33,934 bases of DNA, taken from NCBI GenBank assembly GCA_009691855.1, contig SIAI01000007.1:1-33934 (forward strand), in the 5' to 3' direction. The notes beneath the pieces are model-generated. The model worked only from the letters and a program-made list of their open reading frames with translations, ran no database searches and was not told the origin of the DNA. Both the position numbers and the translations under genes were made by a program. Source of the stretch: Planctomycetota bacterium (lineage in GTDB: Bacteria; Planctomycetota; UBA1135; GCA-002686595). How positions within the stretch are numbered: position 1 is the first letter of the stretch; every line of letters starts with the position of its first letter. This document shows, piece by piece, positions 1 through 8,005 of the stretch.

Positions 1-1218
1 GCGACCGGTGAGAACACGAACTTCCTCGACCACATCGGCGCTACCGGTGGCGGCGGATCGGGGGGCCACGTGATCCTGGAGTCGGCCAGTCTGGTCGACT
101 TCACCGCCGGCGGCACGACCGTGAACGCGGCGCTGCGGAACTTCATCACCGCCGCAGGTCCGCCGACCAAGGCTGGCCCGCTCGGCAACGTGAACGGCTG
201 CTGCTTCTCCTACAGCAACGGTGGCGCTGGCGGCGGAGGCGTGATCCAGATCCACGTTCCCGATCCGATCACGCCGCCGTCCACCGACTCGGGCGTGTCG
301 GACATCGTCGTGCCGAGCGAAGCGGCCATCCTGCTCGACCCGCTGGCCGGCGTCTGTGCCCCTCCGGCCTTCGCGATGATCCCCACCTTCGGTGCACGCT
401 CCACCGCCCGTTCGAGCTGGATTTCACTCGGCGGTGCGGACCAGAAGCCCTCCGGTGGGCCGGGGCTCGTGCGTTTCCTGTTCGATGGCATCGAGACGGC
501 TGGGCCAGACGCGGGCAGGGTCGAGACCGTAGGTGCGACCGTCTCCGACCGCACACCCCTCGTGACGGACAACGCTCTGACGAGCTCGACGACCGCGCGC
601 ATCCTCGCCGATGGCTTCACGCTCGAGCTCAGCGGGGCCGCGCTCACGGCCATCCGCACGGGCTCGACTTCCGGCATCTCCAACGACGTCTACCTGCGCA
701 CGCCGGCGCTGCTCAGGGACTGCGCCCTGCGCATGCGCGTGGTCACCGTCCCCACCAACTTCGAAGACTTCACGATCGCTGACGCGATCTACGACGAGGG
801 CCTCGCCGCTCCAGGCGACGAGAAGTTGCGGATCACGGTGTCCAGCGAGCGCGGACCGCTGACCGCCTTCAATTTCAACGATGCGGTCGGCAACAATGCG
901 GCCGGACCGACGGGCTTCCAGCTGCTGCCGCGCTTCTTCCTGGTGACGACCAACGGGCTGCCCAATTTGCTGCCCACCACGGCGCGGGTCCGCATCCGCT
1001 TCCAGGCCGCGGCCGACAACGGCATCGGCGCTCCCGACGAGGCGAACCCCGTGGTGGATTGGACCTCCGACATCAGCCAGTTCAACGCGCAGCCGGCCGG
1101 CGTCGTGCAGTTCTTCCGCTACGAAGTCGAGTTCGACCTCGACGACGCCGCGCAGGGCGTCACGGCCGATACCGTTCCGGTGAAGCTCGACTTCCTCAAG
1201 ATCCCCTTCGTGTTCTGA
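1..1218 (+). CDS. C-terminal part of a Gly-rich secreted protein, function unknown (5' end outside window)
   Basis: The frame is open from base 1 to the TGA at 1216-1218, giving 405 visible residues. The internal ATG at 70 is not taken as the start because coding continues upstream of it. The visible N-terminal part is rich in glycine runs (residues about 13-23 and 70-80) interspersed with hydrophobic beta-strand-like segments, as in large extracellular proteins with beta-helix or beta-sandwich folds. The remainder is low in Lys and rich in Thr, Ala and Asp, with no recognisable catalytic motif. It is probably exported, but the signal peptide would lie outside the window. The gene converges on the hydrolase at 1358-3028. 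I do not recognise the family. Confidence 0.8.
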   Translation, partial: ATGENTNFLDHIGATGGGGSGGHVILESASLVDFTAGGTTVNAALRNFITAAGPPTKAGPLGNVNGCCFSYSNGGAGGGGVIQIHVPDPITPPSTDSGVSDIVVPSEAAILLDPLAGVCAPPAFAMIPTFGARSTARSSWISLGGADQKPSGGPGLVRFLFDGIETAGPDAGRVETVGATVSDRTPLVTDNALTSSTTARILADGFTLELSGAALTAIRTGSTSGISNDVYLRTPALLRDCALRMRVVTVPTNFEDFTIADAIYDEGLAAPGDEKLRITVSSERGPLTAFNFNDAVGNNAAGPTGFQLLPRFFLVTTNGLPNLLPTTARVRIRFQAAADNGIGAPDEANPVVDWTSDISQFNAQPAGVVQFFRYEVEFDLDDAAQGVTADTVPVKLDFLKIPFVF

Positions 1219-1357
1219 GCCACGGAGCGCCAAAGGGGGACGGTCAGAGCGGTGAGCTGCATGGAGAGTTCGCTCCTGTGGCGGAACCTGCTCGCGTTCC
1301 TCGCCGCGTCGCTCAGACCGGGTTCTTGCGCAGGGGTTCCGTTGTCGCCCCGTTCGC

Positions 1358-3028
1358 CTACTCGCGCACGAGCTTCAGGCCCTTGACCTTCAGCGACTTC
1401 GCCAGCGGCTCGGCGCGCTCGAACTCGAGGCGCGGCGGGTCGTCGCCGGTGAGCAGGTCGAAGACGCCGTCGCGCACGAGTTCGAGACGCGCGCTGAGCA
1501 CGAACTGCGGGCCCTTCCATTCGAGGCGCTCGAGCCCGGCCGGGCCGAAGTCGATCAGCACGCGCGCCGGGCTCGTCTCGTGCTCGAGCGCCAGCAGGAT
1601 CTGCAGGCGCTCCTGGCGTGCCACGGCGCCCAGCGGGCGCGCGCCGAGCAGCTTGCCGTGCTCCTTCAAGTGCGCGGGCCAGATCGAGCGCCGCATCCTG
1701 TCGGGCCAGCTGGCGGAGATGCGCTTGGCCATGTGCGTGCGCAGCGGCTCGCTGTTGCCGCGCGCGATGCCCTCGATGATCTCGACCGCGATCTGGCCCA
1801 GCTCCTCGCGGTCGGCCTTCCAGCCCAGCTTGCCCGCGGCGCCGAGCGCGTCGAGCAGCTCCTGGCCCTCGATGCCGGCCCACAGCACGCCCTCGGCAGC
1901 GCCGAGGTGCAGCTTGCCCTTGGCGCAAGCGTAGTCGCCGGCGCAGCTCTGCGCGTCCTTCCAGGCGAGCGGCTCGACGTCCGGCGCGGGATGCTCGAGC
2001 GAGCGCCCGAGCAGCAGGCACTCGAGGTCGTCACCGAGCTCCCACACCTTGGCGTCGTCGCCGTTGGCGAGCACGGCGATGCAGGCGTCGTGCGCGGGCA
2101 GGCGCCGGAAGTCGGAGACGAAGCCGCGCACCGAGCCGCCGTGGGATTGGCGCGGCGTGCCGTCGAAGGCCTTGCCCACGTACCAGCCCAGCGCGTAGCC
2201 GCCGAGGCCTGGCGTGAACAGCTCCTGCGTGTGCGCCGCGTCGAGCACGGCGTTCTTGGCCAGCGCGCGATCCCACTTCGCCAGATCGAGCACGGTGGTC
2301 ACGATCCCGCCCATGCCGCGGTACTGGTAGCCGTAGTCGCCGTAGGGGTGCTCGAGCGCGCTGCGCGCGCGGCCGTCGGACGACGAACCGAGCGCGGCGC
2401 GCGCCGCATCCAGATCGGCGTCGCCGGTGAAGCCGGTGTCGCTCATGCCGGCGGGGGCGAACAGTTCCTCCTCGAGGTACTGCGTGTAGCCGCGCTCGCT
2501 GGCGCGCTCGATCACGCCCGCCAGCAGCGCGTAGCCGCCGTTCCAGTACTCGAACCTCGTACCCGGCTTCTCTTGCGGGCCGGCGCCGAGGTAGTCGCTC
2601 ACCGCGAGCGCCAGATCGTCGCCGCGGCCGCGCGCGTTCGCGCGTGGGATGCCCGAGGTGTGGCCGAGCAACTGGCGCACGGTGAGCGCGCGCGAGTGCT
2701 TGGGCACGCTGGGGAGGTGCGCGCCCAGCGGTTCGTCGAGCTCGAGCCGCCCGACCTGCGCCAGCTTCGCGACCGCGACCGCGGTGAAGGACTTGGTGAG
2801 CGAGGCGATCTCGAACAGCGTGCGCTCGGTGTTCGCGCGCTTCGATTCGAAGTCGGCGAAGCCATAGCCCTTGGCAAGCCGCACCTCGCCGCCCTGCGCG
2901 ACCAGCGCCGCGCCCGACCAGCCGGCGCCGGCCTGGCGCAACAGGTACTCGTCGAACTGCGTGCGTGTGGCCGTCTTCTGTTGCGGAAGCGCAAGGAGGC
3001 AGAGGCAGGTGGCGAGTGCGATTCCCAT
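1358..3028 (-). CDS. Serine hydrolase, class C beta-lactamase / penicillin-binding-protein fold
   Basis: A 556-residue protein with a short hydrophobic N-terminus (residues 1-16) that looks like a signal peptide, so it probably acts outside the cytoplasm. The three signatures of the beta-lactamase class C/DD-peptidase family are visible in order: S-x-x-K (Ser76-Leu-Thr-Lys79, nucleophile and base), Y-x-N (Tyr161-Trp-Asn163), and the KTG-equivalent His296-Gly-Gly. Between them is the family's typical LLGHTSGIP stretch near residues 120-128. Residues about 350-556 form an extra C-terminal region without a recognised motif. Members include esterases, D-aminopeptidases and DD-carboxypeptidases; resistance to beta-lactams should not be assumed. 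The gene is divergent from the cytochrome b562-like gene, with only about 90 nt between the two starts. Confidence 0.88.
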   Translation of the reverse strand: MGIALATCLCLLALPQQKTATRTQFDEYLLRQAGAGWSGAALVAQGGEVRLAKGYGFADFESKRANTERTLFEIASLTKSFTAVAVAKLAQVGRLELDEPLGAHLPSVPKHSRALTVRQLLGHTSGIPRANARGRGDDLALAVSDYLGAGPQEKPGTRFEYWNGGYALLAGVIERASERGYTQYLEEELFAPAGMSDTGFTGDADLDAARAALGSSSDGRARSALEHPYGDYGYQYRGMGGIVTTVLDLAKWDRALAKNAVLDAAHTQELFTPGLGGYALGWYVGKAFDGTPRQSHGGSVRGFVSDFRRLPAHDACIAVLANGDDAKVWELGDDLECLLLGRSLEHPAPDVEPLAWKDAQSCAGDYACAKGKLHLGAAEGVLWAGIEGQELLDALGAAGKLGWKADREELGQIAVEIIEGIARGNSEPLRTHMAKRISASWPDRMRRSIWPAHLKEHGKLLGARPLGAVARQERLQILLALEHETSPARVLIDFGPAGLERLEWKGPQFVLSARLELVRDGVFDLLTGDDPPRLEFERAEPLAKSLKVKGLKLVRE

Positions 3029-3117
3029 GGCGACAAGAGTGTAGCCCCACCCTGCCGAGCCCGCGGCTATGCTGCCGCGCTCGCTCTACCACGCTCCGTA
3101 CGCCTCCTCCCCTACGC

Positions 3118-3603
3118 ATGAGCTCCTCGCGCGCCTTCACGAAGCACTACCTGCCCGTCTTCGTCCTCGCCGCCGGTTCGTTCGCGTGGTTCGCCACGCG
3201 CGCCTCGGCCGCCGCGCCCGCGCCGCTGGCCAACGACACGATCGAGGCGGCGATGAAGCAGATGAACCAGGCGTTCAAGGCCCTGGGCAAGGGCATCACC
3301 GCGGAGACGCGCGCGGCGGCGCTCGAGGAGCTGACCAAGTTCGAGAACGCCGTGATCAGCGCCAAGGCCCAGACTCCCGACACGGCCACGGCCGTGGACG
3401 AGAAGAAGCGCCCCGCCTTCGTGGCCGAGTTCCGCGCCAACCTGTGCGAGGTGCTGAAACTCGCCGCCGACGCCGAGATCGCGGTGGTCAACGGCAAGTA
3501 CAAGGACGCCGAGGGTCTCCTCAAGGGCAAGCTCGGCGCGCTGAAGTCCGGCGGCCACGACAAGTTCAAGAAGGACGACGAGGGCGGCGGCAAGGGCAAG
3601 TGA
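3118..3603 (+). CDS. Cytochrome b562-like exported four-helix protein
   Basis: A 161-residue protein with an N-terminal signal sequence (hydrophobic residues 11-32, cleavage probably after Ala-Ser-Ala near 31). The mature part is Lys/Ala/Glu-rich and almost entirely helical. It resembles soluble cytochrome b562 of E. coli. Met46 falls where the axial Met7 of b562 lies (I-E-A-A-M-K-Q-M-N against L-E-D-N-M-E-T-L-N). A C-terminal helix contains G-H147-D-K-F, matching the position of the axial His102. Both haem ligands therefore seem retained, whereas many b562-fold relatives lack them. It ends in a Lys/Gly/Asp-rich tail. The start at ATG 3118 puts the signal peptide at the N-terminus; the frame is open further upstream but that part reads as non-coding. 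Its role is unknown; periplasmic electron transfer is plausible. Confidence 0.75.
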   Translation: MSSSRAFTKHYLPVFVLAAGSFAWFATRASAAAPAPLANDTIEAAMKQMNQAFKALGKGITAETRAAALEELTKFENAVISAKAQTPDTATAVDEKKRPAFVAEFRANLCEVLKLAADAEIAVVNGKYKDAEGLLKGKLGALKSGGHDKFKKDDEGGGKGK

Positions 3604-3663
3604 GCGGCTGCTGCGGCGCCCGCGAGCGTCCGCACTGAAGGCTCCGGAGGTTCGGCGCAGCCT

Positions 3664-3750
3664 TCTCTGGGCGCCTCTGTGTCTTGTCGGGTTCTTCGTC
3701 GACGCGGAGAAACACAGAGGCACGGAGTGCAGACACAGAGGGCACAGAGA
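3664..3750. repeat. Hairpin-forming intergenic repeat (ACACAGAGG type)
   Basis: The 262-nt gap between the cytochrome b562-like gene and the protease contains purine-rich units ACACAGAGGCACGGAG (3712-3727) and ACACAGAGGGCACAGAG (3733-3749). Their inverse lies at 3664-3683. The segment GCCTCTGTGT at 3673-3682 is the perfect complement of 3712-3721, and 3664-3683 also pairs imperfectly with 3732-3750. Alternative hairpins can therefore form. Base composition differs from the surrounding GC-rich coding sequence, and a related element lies at 5805-5969 on the other side of the protease gene. No transposase is visible. Confidence 0.55.
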
Positions 3751-3865
3751 CCAACGGTGGGTCGTTGGGCGCGGCTCGAGGAATGGCGGACGAGCAGAGA
3801 GGAACACAGGGAAGACGAAGAGCGGAGTAGCATGGGCCCTCTCCCCCCGGCCCCAGCTCCGCCCC

Positions 3866-5500
3866 ATGTCGATCCGCTCCTTCGCCGCGCTTTCGGCCCT
3901 CTCCGCCCTCGCTCCGTTCGCCACCGCGCAGCTGCGCGAGCCTGGGCAGCCGGCCTCGTTCCGCCACGCCCTGCCGAGCGACGTGCCCTGCCTCGTGCTC
4001 GACGCGCCCGACGTGCGTCCGCTGCGCGTCGCGGGCGCGGATCCTTCGGCTGGGCGCTTCGAGTATGGCGTGCCGCTCTACGTCGGTCACGGGCTCGAGG
4101 ACGCGGGCCGCTGGGACACGGTAGCCGAGACGGGCGAGCTCGTGTGGCGTTTCGAATTGCTCTCGCCGGGCGCGTTCTCGCTGGGCGTCGTCTTCAGCCG
4201 CTTCGATCTGCCGCGCGGCGCGCAGGTGTTCCTGTACGACGCGGCGCACGGCGAGGTGTTCGGCGCCTACGGCGAGTCCACCGAGAACCCGAACGGCGTG
4301 CTGGCGATCCAGCCCTTCCGCGGCAACCACGTGGTGCTCGAGTACGTCGAGCCGGCCGGCACGGGCGCGCGCCCGGCGCTCGAGATCGGCTCGGTGGTGT
4401 ACGACTACCTCGACGTCTTCGCGCGCATGAGCCAGGGCAGCGTCTTCGCCTCCTCGTGCCTGGTGGACGTGAACTGTCCGCAGGGCGCCTCGCACCAGGA
4501 CATCAAGCGCGCGGTGGTGTGGCTCACCGGCGGTGGCGGCGGCTGCTCGGGCTCGATCCTGAACAACACCGCGGAGGACGGCACGCCGTACCTGATGACG
4601 GCCGAGCACTGCGGCAACATGACCAACGCCACGGTGATCTTCGACTACGAGCGCAGCGGCTGCGCCACGGGCTCGTCCTCGCAGTCGAAGTCGCTCTCGG
4701 GCACCACGCAGCTCGCCGTATCCTCGCTCTACGACGGCCAGCTCTACCGCATCAACCATCCGATCCCGGCCAGCTACGAGCCGTTCTTCGCCGGCTGGAG
4801 CACCGCCACGGACGTCACGCGTGCGACCGGCATCAGCCACCCGAGCGGCTTTCCCAAGAAGATCCAGCTCGAGAACCAGGCGCCGTTCCTGGCCAGCACG
4901 CGCTGGAGCGTGCAGTACAACATCGGCGCCATCCAGCCGGGCAGCTCGGGCTCGCCGCTCTTCGACCAGCACGAGCGCGTGATTGGTAGCTGCTCGACCG
5001 GCGCGGGCGGCTGCTCGCAGAACGGCCAGTACGGGCGCTTCGACCAGTTCTACGCCAACCGGAACCTCGCTCAGTGGCTCGATCCGCTGAACTGGGGCGT
5101 GGCCGGCATCGACGGCTTCGACGACATCGAGCCCTACACGCAGACCTACGGCAACGAGCTGAACCCCGCGCTGCTCACCACGCTCACCGAGCCGCGCCTG
5201 GGCACGACCTGGAGCGCGCGCGTGGACGCCACCACGCTGCCCGGCGCGACGAGCACGCTGCTGCGCGGCCACAGCGCGCCCGCCGACGGCCCGACGCTCG
5301 CGATCGGAACGATGCTGATCGACACGAGCTCAGCGCAGCTCTTCCTGCACGGCGCGCCGGTGAGCGCGGGCCTCTCGACGCACTCGTTCCTGCTGCCCAA
5401 CACGCCGTCCTTGATCGGCGCGGTCGCCTACACGCAGGCCTTCGTCCTCGGCGGCGGCACGGTGGCGACGAACGGCCTCAAGGCCGTGCTGAATCCGTAG
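3866..5500 (+). CDS. Secreted trypsin-like serine protease, lysyl endopeptidase type, with extra C-terminal domain
   Basis: A 544-residue protein with a signal peptide (residues 1-21, ending A-T-A-Q). An N-terminal beta-rich region (about 30-190) precedes an S1-type protease domain (about 195-412). The active site is visible: His248 in T-A-E-H-C-G-N, a candidate Asp290 in L-Y-D-G-Q, and Ser361 in P-G-S-S-G-S-P. The segments G-G-C-S-G-S-I-L-N-N, I-S-H-P-S-G and F-D-Q-H-E-R-V-I-G are typical of Achromobacter lysyl endopeptidase relatives, and paired cysteines suggest disulfides. Residues about 425-544 form a separate beta-rich C-terminal domain, part of which recurs as a decayed copy at 7037-7190. 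The gene is flanked on both sides by hairpin repeats. Lys specificity is not shown. Extracellular proteolysis is the likely role. Confidence 0.88.
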   Translation: MSIRSFAALSALSALAPFATAQLREPGQPASFRHALPSDVPCLVLDAPDVRPLRVAGADPSAGRFEYGVPLYVGHGLEDAGRWDTVAETGELVWRFELLSPGAFSLGVVFSRFDLPRGAQVFLYDAAHGEVFGAYGESTENPNGVLAIQPFRGNHVVLEYVEPAGTGARPALEIGSVVYDYLDVFARMSQGSVFASSCLVDVNCPQGASHQDIKRAVVWLTGGGGGCSGSILNNTAEDGTPYLMTAEHCGNMTNATVIFDYERSGCATGSSSQSKSLSGTTQLAVSSLYDGQLYRINHPIPASYEPFFAGWSTATDVTRATGISHPSGFPKKIQLENQAPFLASTRWSVQYNIGAIQPGSSGSPLFDQHERVIGSCSTGAGGCSQNGQYGRFDQFYANRNLAQWLDPLNWGVAGIDGFDDIEPYTQTYGNELNPALLTTLTEPRLGTTWSARVDATTLPGATSTLLRGHSAPADGPTLAIGTMLIDTSSAQLFLHGAPVSAGLSTHSFLLPNTPSLIGAVAYTQAFVLGGGTVATNGLKAVLNP

Positions 5501-5515
5501 CGTTTGGAGGAAGGC

Positions 5516-5536
5516 GGCGGAGCCTGCGTCTCCGCC
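5516..5536 (+). terminator. Hairpin after protease gene, possible terminator
   Basis: GGCGGAG at 5516-5522 is the perfect complement of CTCCGCC at 5530-5536, giving a 7-bp GC stem with a 7-nt loop 15 nt downstream of the protease stop codon. There is no T-run, so intrinsic termination is only a possibility. Confidence 0.35.
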
Positions 5537-5804
5537 TGGCGACCGCTCGACCTTGGATACTCGGAGGAGTTCGTGGGCTGCGGGCCCGACGATGGGCAGC
5601 GATCGAGCTCTCGTCGTCCGCAATCGAGTGAAGAACCTGCTGCTCGGTGGAACTCCGGACCGTCTGCCGCCCTGGGCCGAGGGCGTCACGTTCTCGAGCT
5701 GGCGCCGAGTGACGTCGGGAGCGCACGCTGGCGGCATCCGTGTGACCGTCGGAGTTCTGGGCTTCCAAAGAACAAGTTGTTCAGCGCGTCGACGCCAGCA
5801 AGCC
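5537..5804. other. Intergenic stretch without a convincing gene
   Basis: Several short open frames cross this stretch on both strands, but none has a ribosome binding site, a plausible protein composition or a recognisable motif. It may be remains of a degraded gene, or a leader for the downstream orphan frame. Confidence 0.4.
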
Positions 5805-5969
5805 AAACGCACCGCGGAGACGCGGAGAGCGCGGAGCGACACGGAGGAAGAACGGGGAGAGGGGCGGAGACCTCCGGATCATCGGATTCCAGCCGGCTGA
5901 ACACCGGAGGCCCATGCTCTTTCCTTCTCCGCGAGTCTCCGCGCTCTTCGCGTCTCCGCGGTGCGCTTT
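5805..5969. repeat. Long imperfect inverted repeat (CGCGGAG type), REP/MITE-like
   Basis: The left arm 5805-5836 and the right arm 5937-5969 are reverse complements over 32 nt, with one mismatch and one single-base insertion. They enclose about 100 nt. The arms are built of CGCGGAG/CTCCGCG units, which resemble the element at 3664-3750. No open frame inside could encode a transposase. A non-autonomous element or a transcribed hairpin would both fit. Confidence 0.7.
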
Positions 5970-6078
5970 ACTCCACTCCAGGAGTCTTAGGCGGCCGACA
6001 AAGAGAAGAGCAGGGGACCTGGGCAGCCTGTTCTTTCCTGACCAGGCCCGCCTGGGGCGGGTAAGCGGCTCAGAGGCG

Positions 6079-6315
6079 CGCGCCTTCCGCTTGGACGTCA
6101 ACGGCACCATCGGGTATGCCGATCTGTCGATGGCCCAGGTCAACACTCGCGGACAGTGGGTGTTGATGGAGGTCGACATCGACCAAGCCGATATCCACGA
6201 GCCGCAGATCCTGGACGAATGGGCCACGAACGACCTGCACCTCGAGTACCGCACCGATCGGACGAGCTTGACCCTCGAGGAGCACTCGCTCACCTACCGG
6301 ATCACGGCGTACTAG
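6079..6315 (+). pseudogene. Orphan open frame, probably the 3' remnant of a gene of unknown function
   Basis: About 78 residues ending at TAG 6313-6315 read like genuine protein: alternating charged and hydrophobic residues, V-L-M-E-V-D-I-D near 6160 and L-H-L-E-Y-R-T-D near 6240. The frame has no good start codon or ribosome binding site here, and upstream it runs back into the inverted repeat at 5805-5969, where the composition becomes Arg/Ser-rich nonsense. The simplest reading is the C-terminal end of a gene whose 5' part was lost or disrupted near the repeat. It ends 16 nt before the lipoprotein gene at 6332. A short real gene with an unusual start is the alternative. Confidence 0.35.
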
Positions 6316-6331
6316 CCACACGCCCGCGCGG

Positions 6332-7030
6332 ATGAGAACTCTGGCTGTCCTCTCCGCGCTTGTCCTGGGTTGTACGTCCCACGCCCCAGCGGGCGTGGGC
6401 GTGACATTCCGCGGACAGATGTGCGCGGTGACGGTCCCAGAGAGTTGGAGTCCGCGGATGGCCTCGGTCGTCGCGGCGGCTTGCGATCGCGTTGCGCCTT
6501 TGGTGATCGAGAGGCTCTCCGTACCCTTGGCAGCCGAGATTCGCGTGGAGGTTCGCGCGACTCGCTTCCTGGACGACGACAACACGTTTGGACAGGTCAT
6601 CGTAGGGCCGCCGGCCAGGATCGTCCTGGGCGCGGCTTGCCTCGAGGATCGGAATCGAATGGAGATGGGCTTGGCTCACGAGCTGGCCCATCTCCATATG
6701 CGCGGTCCGAGGTGGGATCGGCTGCCATACGTTCTCGAGGAGGGCATCGCGCAGGTCATCGAGCTCGAGTTTCGGGGCAACATGCAGATCGACCCGTCGC
6801 TCGAGCGGATCGATCCGAGCCAGAGCACCTGGATGTTTGCGCTCACGCTCCAAGAGGCCAGGGAGCTACCCGAGGACGAGTACGCCTTCTTGTACCGGGC
6901 TGCGCGCGGCGTCGTCGAGCGAATCGGTCTGTCCCGCCTGCTCGCCATGGTCGAAGCGGATCGCCTGTCCGTCGAGGACATCCTCGACGCGCTCGACCGT
7001 CAGGAAGCAGTGCAAGCAACGGGCGGCTGA
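6332..7030 (+). CDS. Lipoprotein with HExxH zinc-metallopeptidase motif
   Basis: A 232-residue protein beginning with a lipoprotein signal (hydrophobic residues 4-12, lipobox V-L-G-C with Cys14), so it should be anchored to a membrane on the outside. Residues 116-120 are H-E-L-A-H, and 16 residues later comes L-E-E-G-I-A, with Glu137 well placed as the third zinc ligand. This is the arrangement of gluzincin (peptidase MA-like) metallopeptidases. No propeptide or extra domain is visible, and the protein is short, so it could be an inactive or very small peptidase. It follows the orphan frame by 16 nt and precedes the decayed protease-domain copy. Confidence 0.75.
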   Translation: MRTLAVLSALVLGCTSHAPAGVGVTFRGQMCAVTVPESWSPRMASVVAAACDRVAPLVIERLSVPLAAEIRVEVRATRFLDDDNTFGQVIVGPPARIVLGAACLEDRNRMEMGLAHELAHLHMRGPRWDRLPYVLEEGIAQVIELEFRGNMQIDPSLERIDPSQSTWMFALTLQEARELPEDEYAFLYRAARGVVERIGLSRLLAMVEADRLSVEDILDALDRQEAVQATGG

Positions 7031-7036
7031 TCCAAG

Positions 7037-7190
7037 CAGTCCCTCCTGCGCGGTGTGCCGATGAGCGCGGACCTCTCGACGCACTCCTTCCTGCCGCCCA
7101 ACACGCCCGCGCGGATCGGCGCGGTGGCCTGCCCGCAGGCTTTCGTCCTCGGCGGCGACAGAGTGGCGAGGAAAACGGCTGCATGCCTGT
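7037..7190 (+). pseudogene. Decayed partial copy of the protease C-terminal domain
   Basis: Translation from about 7040 (L-L-R-G-V-P-M-S-A-D-L-S-T-H-S-F-L and onward to A-F-V-L-G-G) closely matches the last part of the protease at 3866-5500 (L-F-L-H-G-A-P-V-S-A-G-L-S-T-H-S-F-L and onward to A-F-V-L-G-G-G). Similarity is also obvious at the DNA level against 5337-5480. After the A-F-V-L-G-G segment the sequence diverges and the frame loses the normal protein end. No start codon, signal peptide or catalytic domain accompanies it. It is therefore a fragment left by duplication or by decay of a second gene carrying this domain. Confidence 0.7.
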
Positions 7191-7280
7191 CGAAGAGCGT
7201 CCGCGGCGCGCACAATCGCGTGCGGGAACTTCGCACCCGCCCTCTTCATCTCGTTCGAACGCCAACCCGGAGGAAGCAAC

Positions 7281-7868
7281 ATGATCACCCCGACCCGTCT
7301 GCTCGCCATCAGCACTCTCGCCGTCCTCGCCCTCGCCTGGATGCCTCGCGAGCCGCTCGCGCCCCTCTCGCCGCGCACCACGATCGCGCACTACAACGGC
7401 AGCCCGGGCATCAACACGCCGCTCTGGAGCCTGGCGAATGGCGACGTTCCGCCGGCGGTCGTCGCCGCGGCCTGTCCGCTGCCGGTCGCCTTCGGCCCGC
7501 TCGTCGGCAACGCCGACAACGCCAAGGCCGTCGCCGGCCAGAGCTGGGGCCCGATCCTCAACATCGGCACATGCGCCACGGGTACGGGCAACGCGGTCAT
7601 CCGCCTGCGCACGGCCTGCGTCAACGGGCCCAGCGTGACTCTGCCCGGCGGCTGCGTCAGCAAGGTCCTGATCGCCGGCACGCTGCTCGGCTCGCTGATC
7701 GTGCCGCACAACGGCGTCACCTGCAACGTGCCGAACCAGCTGATCCCCACCTCCGCGGTCGGCAGCCCCTGGGCCGCCCAGGCCACGGTCAACGGAGGGA
7801 GTGCGACTGGCGTGGTCGCGAGGGAGCTCTCCTCGGTGATCTACGGCGTCGTCGACGTCTGCTTCTGA
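7281..7868 (+). CDS. Small secreted six-cysteine protein of unknown function
   Basis: A 195-residue protein preceded by a good ribosome binding site (GGAGGA at 7269-7274, 6 nt before ATG). Residues 5-20 form a hydrophobic signal sequence. The mature part is rich in Gly, Ala, Val, Thr and Asn with few charges, and has six cysteines (65, 98, 113, 125, 148, 194) that could form three disulfides. This composition suggests an extracellular beta-rich protein. No motif identifies a family. It stands alone between the decayed protease fragment and the PepSY-TM gene. Confidence 0.75.
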   Translation: MITPTRLLAISTLAVLALAWMPREPLAPLSPRTTIAHYNGSPGINTPLWSLANGDVPPAVVAAACPLPVAFGPLVGNADNAKAVAGQSWGPILNIGTCATGTGNAVIRLRTACVNGPSVTLPGGCVSKVLIAGTLLGSLIVPHNGVTCNVPNQLIPTSAVGSPWAAQATVNGGSATGVVARELSSVIYGVVDVCF

Positions 7869-8005
7869 GCTCGCCGCGCTAGCGCGATCCGTTCAAGGAC
7901 CGTCGGCTGCAACGTCGCGACTCTCTGCGTCTCTCGTGCTTTGATCCCCGCCAGGTCTCGGCGGCCTGCCAAAGGAGCGCGCACCGCTCGTAGGATGCGG
8001 CGCGC

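Noticed and set aside
7875..7886. Palindrome CGCGCTAGCGCG after the six-cysteine protein gene
   Set aside because: It leaves no room for a hairpin loop and such short GC palindromes are expected by chance here.
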